From Staphylococcus lloydii (GTDB taxonomy: Bacteria; Bacillota; Bacilli; Staphylococcales; Staphylococcaceae), in NCBI RefSeq assembly GCF_015775975.1, contig NZ_CP064056.1, positions 1,922,001 to 1,986,000 of the forward strand: a DNA stretch of 64,000 nt, read 5' to 3'. Below are positions 27,383-35,885 of this stretch, piece after piece. Both the position numbers and the translations under genes were made by a program. Numbering within the stretch: position 1 is the stretch's first letter; each line of letters begins with the position of its first letter. The notes under the pieces are model-generated. The model saw only the letters and a program-made list of their open reading frames with translations. It was not told the origin of the DNA and made no database searches.

Positions 27383-29323
27383 TTACTGATCAAATAATTT
27401 AAAATGACTAATCATATTTTCAGCTATTCTGGCACACGCTTTTCTATCTGCATATTTATATAACTTATCTAGATTATTTTTATACTTTTTAATCATTGCC
27501 GTGTTTTTAAAATGATAAATTAATTGTTGTTGATTATTTACTACATTTCCTGGTAATAAGTCCGTGGACTCTGAAATAAAATCTTCTCCTAAAATATTCT
27601 CAGGTCTATAATAAATAACTTTCTTATGCATCAATGCAAAGTCTAAACCTACACTTGAATAGTCAGTAACCAAAACTTGATATTCAGCCAATAAATCTTT
27701 AACGGTATGTTCTTGGTCCGACAAAACTTCAACATTTTCTGAAGTGAAAAGATGTTTAAATCCTTGGAAATTCCTATGTAAATATAAAGCTATTTGATAA
27801 CCTTTTTCTTTTACTAAAGTTTTGATTTCATCATTATTAATTAACTGCTGAAATTCTTTATAATACGCTGTTTCCATAAATTTTTCATCCGTGTACGTAT
27901 TCAAACCCTTTCGCCAAGTGGGCATAATTAAAATTTTATGTCGATTTTTTATTTTCTTAACAATATTTCTCCGCTCTTTTATAACATCATCAAATCTTGG
28001 TAATCCTGTGATAATAATTTCATTTTTATCAAAACCATAATTTTGATAAATTACTTCCTTTTCTCTCTCTGAAGAAACGACAAATAAATCTGTTATCGAA
28101 TCATTCGGCTTTCTACCATATACCCCACTTACGTCTTTAGAACCAATAATACCATGTTGTAAAAACACTCTATTTTTTTGCTTGATATATCGTTCCGTTT
28201 TGTTTGTAAGTATAGGTAATAAGTATTCTGCAGAATGTGAATGACAAATAACATTCACTTCATTTACAAGTGCTAAGTTTTCTCTTGATTTGTAAAAAAT
28301 AACATGATTTTCGTACCCTGTTAAATTATCTAAATCTTTACTATCAGGACTAACCATATAATAAATGTTAAAATCCTTTGCTAAATTTTTTACCAACCAT
28401 TTAAAATAAATCAAACCATTTTCTTGCGCTTTTTCAGGATATTCTAGACACACGATATTTAGCTTACCATTATTATTTAGCTTGACCAGTTCATTAGTAA
28501 TATAGTCATTATATGTTTCTTTAGGAATTGGAGTAAGACGCATCGAAAGGTTGCCATATAACGTTGGATAGGGTCTGCAATGCAACATAAAATGATCATC
28601 TAAAGCTAGCCATTGTTCATCATCTACATTGTACTTGTTTTCTAAAGGAAACTTTAACCTTACGTAATATTTAGAAATCTGCATTTCAGCAATTCGATAA
28701 TTAAAACTAATATCATATACATCTGAGTTATACGTGTAGAATGGTACTTGTTCCATAAATAACGTTTCTAACTCTTGAATATCAAAAATTAAATTTGCTG
28801 TAACACTATAATCATTATTATTTTTATGTATTTCTACTATCTCACCATTTGTAGTAATTTCAGCATTTTTATTTCTGACTTTTATTTTTCCAACAATTGT
28901 AGTTGGTTGATAAATACTACAAGTAAACTTAAAATTTAGAATTAATTTATTATCTTTTACAGTAGCTTTATTATATACAGCATTCTTATTATGAAAGTTT
29001 AACAAGCTCGGTCGTTTATCTAATATGACGCATAATTTATTATCTTTAGTTAAATATATAAAATATGTTATTTTTCCTTTTTTAATAAAAGTCTTCTCAA
29101 AACTATGTGTGTCGTCAGGAACGATTAAGTCCTCGTTTGTATTAGTTGTAAAAGTTAATGGTGCATTTTTTTCAGTTAAAACTCCCTGTAAATCTTCAAA
29201 TTTAATGACAAACCGATTTTGTTCAAGTGAGAATATTTTTTTACTTTCGTTATTGCTTAATGTAATTTCTGGCACTTGTAGGTTTTCAATAAAAAATTGA
29301 TTTTCTTGTACATATATTTTCAA
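27383..29323 (-). CDS. CDP-glycerol:glycerophosphate glycerophosphotransferase-family protein
   Basis: 646 residues. The C-terminal ~380 residues are a GT-B type glycerophosphotransferase as in TagF/TarL: VFLQHGIIGSKDVSG, VVSSEREKEVI, ITGLPRFDDV, ILIMPTWRKGL, and TDYSSVGLDFALMHKKVIYYRPE with the donor-binding His and Asp-Ser-Ser. The first ~270 residues form a beta-rich domain unlike the short N-terminal amphipathic region of TagF. Probably builds a teichoic-acid-like or capsular polymer at the membrane; no other cell-wall gene is adjacent. Start TTG at 29321-29323 with AAAGGGG upstream. Confidence 0.88.
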   Translation of the reverse strand: MKIYVQENQFFIENLQVPEITLSNNESKKIFSLEQNRFVIKFEDLQGVLTEKNAPLTFTTNTNEDLIVPDDTHSFEKTFIKKGKITYFIYLTKDNKLCVILDKRPSLLNFHNKNAVYNKATVKDNKLILNFKFTCSIYQPTTIVGKIKVRNKNAEITTNGEIVEIHKNNNDYSVTANLIFDIQELETLFMEQVPFYTYNSDVYDISFNYRIAEMQISKYYVRLKFPLENKYNVDDEQWLALDDHFMLHCRPYPTLYGNLSMRLTPIPKETYNDYITNELVKLNNNGKLNIVCLEYPEKAQENGLIYFKWLVKNLAKDFNIYYMVSPDSKDLDNLTGYENHVIFYKSRENLALVNEVNVICHSHSAEYLLPILTNKTERYIKQKNRVFLQHGIIGSKDVSGVYGRKPNDSITDLFVVSSEREKEVIYQNYGFDKNEIIITGLPRFDDVIKERRNIVKKIKNRHKILIMPTWRKGLNTYTDEKFMETAYYKEFQQLINNDEIKTLVKEKGYQIALYLHRNFQGFKHLFTSENVEVLSDQEHTVKDLLAEYQVLVTDYSSVGLDFALMHKKVIYYRPENILGEDFISESTDLLPGNVVNNQQQLIYHFKNTAMIKKYKNNLDKLYKYADRKACARIAENMISHFKLFDQ

Positions 29324-30149
29324 TAACTTAAACCCCTTTGCAATATCTAACTTTAATTTGTTGATTAAATTTTTATAAAATTGTACTACGTTATCTTAAT
29401 CTTATTATACTATATAAAATGTATGGGTAATATAAAAAGTTCAAATTATTGTTGTGATTCAGTAATTATAAAATCATTTTGGTTATTGAAGTTTTACAAT
29501 TTAACAAATCGAGTTTCTCCTTACTAATAAATTTAGTGAATTTTTGAGAGTTAAATTAATACCAATCATCAAAAAAGTATGCTAGCAGTCAGTCTCATGT
29601 ACTAAAATTCGCAATTTATTTAACACCGCATAAAATGTCACTAATTTCTTCTTAAAAATACATTAATGTTAGTATAATGAATTACACTTATAAAATATTA
29701 AAATACCCGTCACTATTAATTAAGTTCTTTTTGTTAAACTTTACTTTTACTTTGCTATCTTTATATAATTCTGGCATCATTTAAAGCAAAGTAATAATCT
29801 CTCGTGTCTTACTTCCCTTTACTATTCATCATATTAAAAATGCAAAATCCTCTTTGATCAATAAAACCAAAAAGTAACCTTTATATTTGTAAACTATAAA
29901 AACCTCCAACCACAATTGTTGAAGGTTTAAATATATAAGTAGACAAGGAGAGTTCATCAAATTATATACATTAATAACGATATATCTACTGTCATACCAC
30001 CACTTAAATTGTATTATTATTTACTGCACTAATTCTTGTAAACCCCAGTGAAGAGGGCCAAAAGTATATTAGGAAAGCCACTCTATTTATTTAGAGTGGC
30101 TTTCTATTACTAATTGCTCCGTAATGTATTATGCTTCTCAGCGTACTAA
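29324..30149. other. 825-bp gap without a convincing gene
   Basis: Very AT-rich, stops in all frames; probably decayed DNA. It holds the leftward promoter of the CDP-glycerol gene (TATAAT-like AGTATAATAAG near 29399-29409), a terminator-like hairpin at 29896-29927 (see att relics) and a GAAAGCCACTCT / AGAGTGGCTTTC hairpin at 30073-30104 after the YxeA gene. Confidence 0.5.
29896..29927 (-). terminator. Terminator-like hairpin, possible oldest copy of the post-ssrA terminator
   Basis: AACCTTCAAC / GTTGGAGGTT with TTTTTATAG on the minus strand; similar in loop and arm to the hairpins at 31553, 32434 and 33709 but the most diverged. Confidence 0.35.
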
Positions 30150-30536
30150 TTATTTTAATTTATGGAGTGCTTTTTTAGGTATTTTTGATGAGGAAACTTC
30201 TTTGTAATTTCTAACTTCTCCAACTTTATATTCTAATGCTAGATAATGGTCTTTTTTTAATTTCTTGGTAGCAGTATATTTTATAATTTTTGATTTGCCT
30301 TCTTTATTATATGCTTTACTTTTATATGTGTAGTTATAAAAATTATCTTCTAATTTCTTTACTTTTTTTGGTTCTTCAGTTTTTACATAGTATTTTTCGC
30401 TAGAAATTAAAGGATTAAATTTAGCTAAATCTCTAACTGTAGCGCTTTCCGTATGTGATTCAGCATAGAATTTCCATCCTAATAAAGCTAAGAAAATCAA
30501 TATAATGATTCCAATGATACTATACAAAATTTTCAT
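30150..30536 (-). CDS. YxeA-family (DUF1093) secreted or membrane-anchored protein
   Basis: 128 residues: N-terminal hydrophobic segment (residues 3-24), then a small beta domain with the YYVKT start, NYTYKSKAYNKEGK and a C-terminal EVSSSKIPKKA(L/K) ending, the pattern of YxeA proteins. These occur in tandem accessory copies in staphylococci and enterococci; function unknown. AGGAGG start site. Confidence 0.8.
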   Translation of the reverse strand: MKILYSIIGIIILIFLALLGWKFYAESHTESATVRDLAKFNPLISSEKYYVKTEEPKKVKKLEDNFYNYTYKSKAYNKEGKSKIIKYTATKKLKKDHYLALEYKVGEVRNYKEVSSSKIPKKALHKLK

Positions 30537-31005
30537 TATTAAAACCTCCTAATTGATAATCCAATCATATCATTCATAGTTGTTTATCATCCTTCGATTT
30601 ACATAACAGATTAAACACTTAATGTGACAAAATTGTTATAAAAACGCTCTATTATGATCGGACAATAAAAAATATTAAGTGAAGCTAAGAGGCAAAGGAA
30701 ATATATTTCCCCCAGTATAAAGTATCTATTTTTGGTGAGTGCAAAAAAATTGTTAATGACTGATTTCATTGTGTCCATTTTCTAATGTTTTATCTTGTAT
30801 TCCCATCCTTATTCTAGAGGAGGCCCATGAGAACGAATAATAGTTATATGATGGAACTTGACTTGTAAATGATACAGAAAAATGGCTAACTTTTGAAATG
30901 ATAGGAAAATAATTGGAGGAATATAGAATGATGAGAAAGTAATTTTAAATATCGATTGAATTGTAGAAAAATAATGTCAAAAATTATTATGAATTATCCC
31001 GTTTT
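30537..31005. other. 470-bp gap, decayed
   Basis: A strong AGAGGAGG followed by ATG at 30828 opens only a 13-codon frame (MRTNNSYMMELDL) before a stop; a second GGAGG-ATG at 30915-30930 opens 4 codons. They look like leftover starts of broken genes. Nothing else recognised. Confidence 0.4.
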
Positions 31006-31404
31006 CTATTTTCTAACGTTTTTTTTACTTTTAAAAATATATCTAATCCCCTTACCTGCAAAAGGTTCATCTTTAAATCTTGGAATAACATGAAAATGAG
31101 CATGTGAAATATGTTGACCACCCACTGCACCACAATTCCAACCAAGATTATATCCTTGTGGATTATATTCTTGATCTAAGTATTTTTTCACCTCTTGAAG
31201 TAGGCTATATGTTTGATTCCACTCACTTTCTGTCAAGTCAAAAACAGTTTCTCTATGTTTCTTAGGAACAATTACCCCTGCCCCTTCAAGTAATCCCCCC
31301 TCCTTATTTGATTCATTTAATTGTAAAAAAAGACATTCATCATTACTTAAAATAATATTCTGATGAGAATCTAAATCTAGATTACAAAATACACAACTCT
31401 TCAC
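31006..31404 (-). CDS. HIT-family hydrolase
   Basis: 132 residues. The histidine triad is HISHAHFHVIPRF near the C-terminus; a CVFC pair at the N-terminus, typical of HIT proteins that bind zinc, precedes the nucleotide-binding half with GAGVIVPKKHRET. Hydrolyses or transfers nucleoside monophosphates from AppppA-type or aminoacyl-AMP substrates in the family. Start GTG at 31402-31404 is 7-9 nt after GGGAG; an ATG three codons upstream touches the ribosome site. Lies in the island zone near ssrA. Confidence 0.9.
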   Translation of the reverse strand: MKSCVFCNLDLDSHQNIILSNDECLFLQLNESNKEGGLLEGAGVIVPKKHRETVFDLTESEWNQTYSLLQEVKKYLDQEYNPQGYNLGWNCGAVGGQHISHAHFHVIPRFKDEPFAGKGIRYIFKSKKNVRK

Positions 31405-31552
31405 ACTATACATCTCCCTTTGTTTTTTATTTTGATTTCTTTATTGTCTTTTAGCATATCACTTATTTATCTAAATAAATTTTAACACACCAAAAAAACC
31501 GTCAATTAAGATGAGTTATTTAATTTATATTCTTAGGACAATTCTATAGAAA

Positions 31553-31583
31553 CAAAAAATCTCTCAAACACAATGGTTGAGAG
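31553..31583 (-). terminator. Post-ssrA-type terminator, relic copy 3
   Basis: CTCTCAACC ATTGT GTTTGAGAG followed by ATTTTTTG on the minus strand; arms nearly identical to copies at 32434 and 33709, upstream att core too decayed to call. Confidence 0.6.
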
Positions 31584-31719
31584 TTACATCGTGAAAAAAG
31601 TTAGAGTTTATAATACTTTTTATATCATGTCTTCATTGCATTAGTCATTGGGAGTAAAATATTGAAATTACAAAAAGCAACATCAACTTGTGTCAACAAA
31701 TTCTTCTTAAATCTATTTC

Positions 31720-32139
31720 TTATTCAGTATATTCTATTTGCAATTTTTCGCTTTTATAAATAGCCATACCAGTTTTTAATTTTTTAAACCCTTGATTATT
31801 GTAAAAATTCATATTCCCTGTAGTTGATATTAAATGTACACAGGAAACATCTCCTATTTGTTTTAATAAATCGTTTACTATTCTACTACCTATTTCGCAC
31901 TTTTGATATAAAGGGTTAACAATCACATCATATATAGCAGCATTAAAATATCCATCAGATAGCGCTCTACCTAAAGCAATAACTTCATTATTAAAAATTA
32001 TAAATGTGATATAAGTACTATTTTTCAGAATATGTTCAATATTATCTTTGCTATGGTTTAACCATCCAACAGATTGATAGGTTTCATAAATTGAATCTAA
32101 ATAATTTTTATTATATGTGTTTACCAGTTGAATATCCAC
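31720..32139 (-). CDS. GNAT acetyltransferase
   Basis: 139 residues. Motif A is VIVNPLYQKCEIGSRIVNDLLKQIG, with QKCEIG in place of the usual QxxGxG/A, and motif B is NMNFYNNQGFKKLKTGMAIYK. Start GTG at 32137-32139, 7-8 nt after GGGGG. One of two acetyltransferases in adjacent att-bounded segments; related in plan to the one at 32695 but not a close duplicate. Confidence 0.8.
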   Translation of the reverse strand: MDIQLVNTYNKNYLDSIYETYQSVGWLNHSKDNIEHILKNSTYITFIIFNNEVIALGRALSDGYFNAAIYDVIVNPLYQKCEIGSRIVNDLLKQIGDVSCVHLISTTGNMNFYNNQGFKKLKTGMAIYKSEKLQIEYTE

Positions 32140-32433
32140 TTTAACACTACCCCCTTCATTAAATAATTACATTATACACTAATACATTCTATTCAAACTA
32201 TAGTTATCTTTATAAATCAATGACAGGATGAATCAGGCGAAACGGAATGACATAGGATAGAGTATGTATTTATCTTAATTTACCAAACTCATTCTTCGAT
32301 TTTCATTTTTGGTGTCTTCTACTTTGATTGCTTTAAATTACACTGTACATCAAGCTTTCTTACAATACTTATGACCTTAACCGGTGGTTATTTCATATAC
32401 TGTGGCAAATCTATAGCAACAAAAAACAAAAAG

Positions 32434-32480
32434 CTCTCAACCGTAATGGTTGAGAGATATGTGTAATGAAGGCGGTGGGA
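32434..32480 (-). repeat. Degenerate attachment-site relic: ssrA 3'-end core plus terminator, copy 2
   Basis: Minus strand: a core-like segment (32466-32480) matching 12 of 15 bases of the copy at 33739-33753, then 9 nt, then the identical 23-bp hairpin CTCTCAACC ATTAC GGTTGAGAG followed by CTTTTTGTTTTTTG. Marks an older integration junction. Confidence 0.65.
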
Positions 32481-32694
32481 TTTCATTAAAGCGATTATAT
32501 ACATTTGAAAATCGCTTTACCTGTTATCATATCAACGTTTACATTGTATTAACGACTTAGTGTAAAATGTTAAAATTGCAAAAAACAACATAAATTTGTG
32601 CACTATGAACGTATAGATTACCTTATGAGAGAGCTACCTTTAATCAGCAATAGTTTATTTTAACACTATTTTTATATACCAACTATTTAGAAAT

Positions 32695-33087
32695 TTAGTT
32701 ATTAAAATTTTTTCTATATCCATGAAAAATTCTAAACCCTTGTTTTTCGTAAAATTTTGATGAATGGGTTGTTGCTAATAAGTCAATTCTTGTATCTGGA
32801 TACATTTTATGTAAGTGATTTATCAACTCGTTACCTATACCCCTACCTCTTTTCTGTTCTATTATAAGCAACTCACAGATAAACAAAGTCGTGTAACCGT
32901 CTGTTATACCTCTAATAAAACCTATAACATTACTGCTTTTATCGACTGCAACAATTGTTATAGAGTTTTCTAAAGATTTTCTATACATATTTTTATTTTC
33001 AACAAGATTTTGCCATCCTTCTTGTTTATTCAATTCATTAATTTGTTCCCAATAACGTGAATGATATTCTACTAATGTATATTCCAA
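32695..33087 (-). CDS. GNAT acetyltransferase
   Basis: 130 residues. Motif A LLIIEQKRGRGIGNELINHL contains the classic acetyl-CoA loop RGRGIG, and motif B is SKFYEKQGFRIF. Start TTG at 33085-33087 after GGGAG. Carried in the 1.26-kb segment between att copies 2 and 1, with the SecB-like pseudogene. Substrate unknown. Confidence 0.88.
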   Translation of the reverse strand: MEYTLVEYHSRYWEQINELNKQEGWQNLVENKNMYRKSLENSITIVAVDKSSNVIGFIRGITDGYTTLFICELLIIEQKRGRGIGNELINHLHKMYPDTRIDLLATTHSSKFYEKQGFRIFHGYRKNFNN

Positions 33088-33242
33088 GTTAAATACACTC
33101 CCTTTTTAATTCACAGAATATTCTAACATAAATACGTATAAAAATAACCACTCCGAAGAGTTGCTGGGAAAAGAACTAACCTTCAATAATCTAAAAGCAC
33201 TTATATCATAAACTGTAAAAACTCTTTTTGCTTGTAATGAAA

Positions 33243-33616
33243 CTACTTATCGATATTGTTTGTAAAATTATAAAAAGATAAATCAAATGAAGGATATTTA
33301 CTGGTATTATTAATAAGACTTATATGTGCGCGACTTTATGAATACAGAATAGCAGCTCCATTAATTTCTAAAAATTTACCTATATCAGTACCGTTAAAAT
33401 TTTCCCATTCAAACAATGATTCTATGTCCACTTTAAACTTAAAAGGATATTTGAAATCAACGTCACCAATCTTTATTTCTAAAGATAAAAGTGCTGAGCC
33501 ATTGTTAATATCTTCTTCATAATAATATTTTTTAGATTCATCTTAATATCAACAAAGGCATCAAAATTATCGTTTATTTTAAAATTACTTTCTGAGACGG
33601 TCGCATTTGTTGTCAT
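33243..33616 (-). pseudogene. SecB-like chaperone gene, broken by a frameshift and a stop
   Basis: Reading from ATG 33614-33616: MTTNATVSESNFKINDNFDA, then FVDIK; a one-base shift near 33540 moves to DESKKYYYEEDINNGSALLS and on through FKYPFKFKVDIESLFEW, IGKFLEINGAAILYS, a stop, then in the same frame SRAHISLINNTSKYPSFDLS, FYNF. Order and motifs follow SecB-family chaperones (F-x-F-x-V, FLxxNAxAILxPYxR, IsxxTxxxxxPPxxLPxxNF). Two lesions in about 370 nt make it non-functional unless recoded. In other bacteria solitary SecB-like proteins guard toxin-antitoxin pairs; none is seen here. Confidence 0.6.
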
Positions 33617-33708
33617 TTCCTACCAAAAATTTGTCCTCTCCCCAAAATAAGGATACTTTTTTTGCTGTGCAATTTCTGTGGTTATCTGTGCACTCAAAAA
33701 TTAAAAAA

Positions 33709-33753
33709 CTCTCAACCGTAATGGTTGAGAGCTATGTAATGGAGACGGCGGGA
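33709..33753 (-). other. Prophage attachment site: ssrA (tmRNA) 3'-end core with the native terminator
   Basis: On the minus strand 33753-33739 reads TCCCGCCGTCTCCAT, the 3' acceptor-arm end of staphylococcal tmRNA. Seven nt later comes CTCTCAACC ATTAC GGTTGAGAG with TTTTTTAATTTTT, as expected for the terminator after ssrA. The rest of ssrA is absent to the right, where phage DNA starts. So this is the distal att site, with ssrA and the other att beyond position 64000. Confidence 0.75.
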
Positions 33754-33845
33754 ATAATGGAACTTTCGTATATAGTAGAAAAAGGCGTAACTAAAGCATT
33801 TTGACTAATTTACTTTCGGAATAAACAGAACTAAATATAACTAAA

Positions 33846-33897
33846 TTGACACATATTTGACACGTAAAACTCCCATCTATTCATTTAGGTGGGTGTT
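33846..33897. promoter_or_regulatory. Direct repeats and hairpin at the prophage end (possible integrase arm sites)
   Basis: TTGACAC occurs at 33846-33852 and 33857-33863, 11 bp apart (one helical turn), about 95 bp inside the att core; a CCCATCT / AGGTGGG hairpin follows at 33872-33893 with TTTT on the minus side. Placement suits arm-type integrase binding; unproven. Confidence 0.35.
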
Positions 33898-33974
33898 TGC
33901 ATATCGATTTAAATTTTATGCTATTATCAATCTAGGAGAAATTTTTCTAAAACTATAGTGAAAGGAAATTTACA

Positions 33975-34619
33975 ATGTTAATAATATCATTAATTTTTAT
34001 TATATTATCTATTCTACAATTTATCTTAATATTGATAGATATATTTAAAAGACCTCAAAAAATGTTTATCATGAATATTGTTTGGCCTCTTACAGGACTC
34101 TATTTCCCCATTCTAGGTATTATTGGTTATTACACTTTAGGCAGAACAAAAATAGATAGACTAACAAATCACAATAAACCATTTTGGCAAAGCGTAATTA
34201 TTTCTACTACTCATTGTAGCGCAGGATGTTCTTTAGGTAACCTAATTGGTGCTCCGGTTATTTTCTTATTTGGAATAACTTTCTTTAACAACGAATTAGC
34301 TACTACACTAATAATAGAGTTTATTTTAGCTTATATATTCGGTTTATTATTTCAATATTTCCATATGGAAATCAAACATGATCATCCATTAGCAGATTTG
34401 AAGGATGCTGTAAAAGCAGACACCTTCTCACTTATAGCATTTGAAATTGGTATGTTTGGCTTTATGATAATAATGCGTTTTGCAATTAATAATGCACTTC
34501 TACAACCAAATAAATTAGAATATTGGTTTTTAATGCAAATAGCTATGCTTATAGGTTTTATAACAAGTTATCCTGTGAATTGGTACCTTGTCAAAAAAGG
34601 AATAAAACATGCCATGTAG
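33975..34619 (+). CDS. DUF4396-family membrane protein
   Basis: 214 residues, about six helices. A conserved STTHCSAGCSLGNLIG segment and a FHMEIKHDHPLADLKDAVKADTFSL segment with His and Cys look like a metal-binding membrane site, typical of DUF4396. AAAGGAAA start site. It is the only rightward gene of the prophage and lies next to the att site, so it is probably lysogenic cargo (a moron) expressed from its own promoter. Function unknown. Confidence 0.75.
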   Translation: MLIISLIFIILSILQFILILIDIFKRPQKMFIMNIVWPLTGLYFPILGIIGYYTLGRTKIDRLTNHNKPFWQSVIISTTHCSAGCSLGNLIGAPVIFLFGITFFNNELATTLIIEFILAYIFGLLFQYFHMEIKHDHPLADLKDAVKADTFSLIAFEIGMFGFMIIMRFAINNALLQPNKLEYWFLMQIAMLIGFITSYPVNWYLVKKGIKHAM

Positions 34620-34645
34620 TTATTTCTAAAAGATATAAATTTATA

Positions 34646-34720
34646 TAAAAAAATAGCCCACCCGAAGGTGAGCTTGCTAAGAGATTGTTCAAAGAGTTTT
34701 GGCAAGCGTTCTATGACGCT
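34646..34720 (-). ncRNA. Small structured RNA in the prophage
   Basis: Promoter TTGTTT (34751-34756), 18 bp, TATAAT (34727-34732). The predicted RNA starts on a hairpin AAGCGT CATAG AACGCTT (34704-34721) and ends with GCTCACC TTCG GGTGGGC then TATTTTTTT (34646-34673). About 75 nt, no ORF. It converges on the DUF4396 gene, its 3' end lying 27 nt beyond that gene's stop. Same plan (5' hairpin, short middle, terminator) as the RNAs at 22065, 35886 and 37157. Confidence 0.55.
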
Positions 34721-34759
34721 TAATGTATTATACCACAAAATTTATAATATAAACAAAAT

Positions 34760-34776
34760 CCCACCCGATGGTGAGG
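34760..34776 (-). terminator. Short terminator-like hairpin
   Basis: CCTCACC ATC GGGTGGG then ATTTTG on the minus strand, just upstream of the small RNA promoter; insulates it from the operon to the right. Confidence 0.45.
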
Positions 34777-34828
34777 CATTTAATAAGTGAGAACCTACTA
34801 CAGCTCCTTAGTATATTGTAACATAAAA

Positions 34829-34852
34829 ATACCGTATCATTTAAGATATGGT
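34829..34852 (-). terminator. Terminator of the two-gene membrane operon
   Basis: ACCATATC / GATACGGT stem then ATTTTTATG on the minus strand, directly after the stop at 34855. Confidence 0.6.
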
Positions 34853-34854
34853 TT

Positions 34855-35277
34855 CTACACGCCCCAAAGCATTTCCCCATAGGTATTATTTTTTATGACT
34901 TTATCAATGGATTTCTTACGTTTCTTCTGTTGTGGACTATTCGTTTTTCTATAGTTTGCACCATTCGATAATTGAACATTTTGTTCAGCTATGTTTGTAG
35001 CAATAATAGTTAAGAACATTGCGACTGCTACTGGATATTTTTTAAATATAAACATAAACATTTTAAAAGCTTTCTTTCTGTCAGAAAGTTTGTGAGTATT
35101 ATAAATTTTTATATGTGTTAAAACTAAAATTAACGGAATTGCAAATAAAGTTGGTAAACTAAATTTAACATTATAATCATAAGACCTTATAGCAGTAAAG
35201 GTTACCGCTGATAAATAAAATAATAAGATAGCACTTACAACAAAAATACTTATACTTGTTATAATCATAACTATCAT
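34855..35277 (-). CDS. Prophage membrane protein B, unknown (superinfection exclusion candidate)
   Basis: 140 residues. Helices at 2-28 (IVMIITSISIFVVSAILLFYL), 43-56 and 84-98 (KYPVAVAMFLTIIATNIA), then a basic tail (NSPQQKKRKKSIDKVIKNN) likely facing the cytoplasm. Its start overlaps the end of the preceding gene by 4 bp (ATGA), so the two are made together. No family recognised. Position between lysis genes and att, in a unit of its own, is where staphylococcal phages carry lysogenic-conversion or phage-exclusion genes. Confidence 0.65.
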   Translation of the reverse strand: MIVMIITSISIFVVSAILLFYLSAVTFTAIRSYDYNVKFSLPTLFAIPLILVLTHIKIYNTHKLSDRKKAFKMFMFIFKKYPVAVAMFLTIIATNIAEQNVQLSNGANYRKTNSPQQKKRKKSIDKVIKNNTYGEMLWGV

Positions 35278-35804
35278 CCCTTTCTTCTAGAACGCTCAAC
35301 TATAAATTGACGCTCTTCTTCTTTCAATTCATTCTCTTGCTTGATTTTTAATTCTCTACTTTGTTCTCTATTTTTTTTTAAATATTCTATAGCGTTATTA
35401 CTTGCTTCAATTTCCTCATCATTAAATCCATAAAGAAAAATATCTAATATACTTATAAAAATTAATAATATAGATACTATTATAATAGCACCAATATACC
35501 AATTTGTACTAATGATAAACTTATATGCAGGTATATAAGAACATAAAATAAATATTAATATATTAAAAAACATGAATACGCTAGGAAGTATATACCCTAT
35601 TCTTCTTAGCACAACTGTGGCTTTATTATAGACGTTCTTCATATAGTTTTCTATGGCAATAGGCATAAAATAAAGTAATACGCCTAGCATGGTAACATCA
35701 AAATGTTTAGTAGTTATGATTGTTAATATATTTACAAAAGCTGCTAGAAAAAAATATGCAGCTTTTACCACATAAATTTTCGCCAAATTTTTATTATCTT
35801 CCAT
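35274..35804 (-). CDS. Prophage membrane protein A, unknown (superinfection exclusion candidate)
   Basis: 176 residues. Four hydrophobic segments (YVVKAAYFFLAAFVNILTII; VTMLGVLLYFMPIAI; ILPSVFMFFNILIFILCSYI; WYIGAIIIVSILLIFISIL) followed by a charged helical tail rich in Glu and Lys (YLKKNREQSRELKIKQENEL), probably a cytosolic coiled coil. Translationally coupled to membrane protein B. The small RNA at 35886 ends about 80 nt upstream on the same strand. No domain recognised. Confidence 0.65.
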   Translation of the reverse strand: MEDNKNLAKIYVVKAAYFFLAAFVNILTIITTKHFDVTMLGVLLYFMPIAIENYMKNVYNKATVVLRRIGYILPSVFMFFNILIFILCSYIPAYKFIISTNWYIGAIIIVSILLIFISILDIFLYGFNDEEIEASNNAIEYLKKNREQSRELKIKQENELKEEERQFIVERSRRKG

Positions 35805-35885
35805 TTTAAATATTCCTTATCTTTGCTATAGATATATAATACACAACTTATTTAAAAAGAGATAGACAGAACATAAAAGCGAACA

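Noticed and set aside
29324..30149. Insertion sequence or transposase in the gene-poor zone
   Set aside because: No transposase motif, no terminal inverted repeats and no long frame.
33607..33804. 65-codon rightward frame over the att site
   Set aside because: It crosses the terminator and ssrA core and lacks a start signal; antisense of the SecB-like relic and att.
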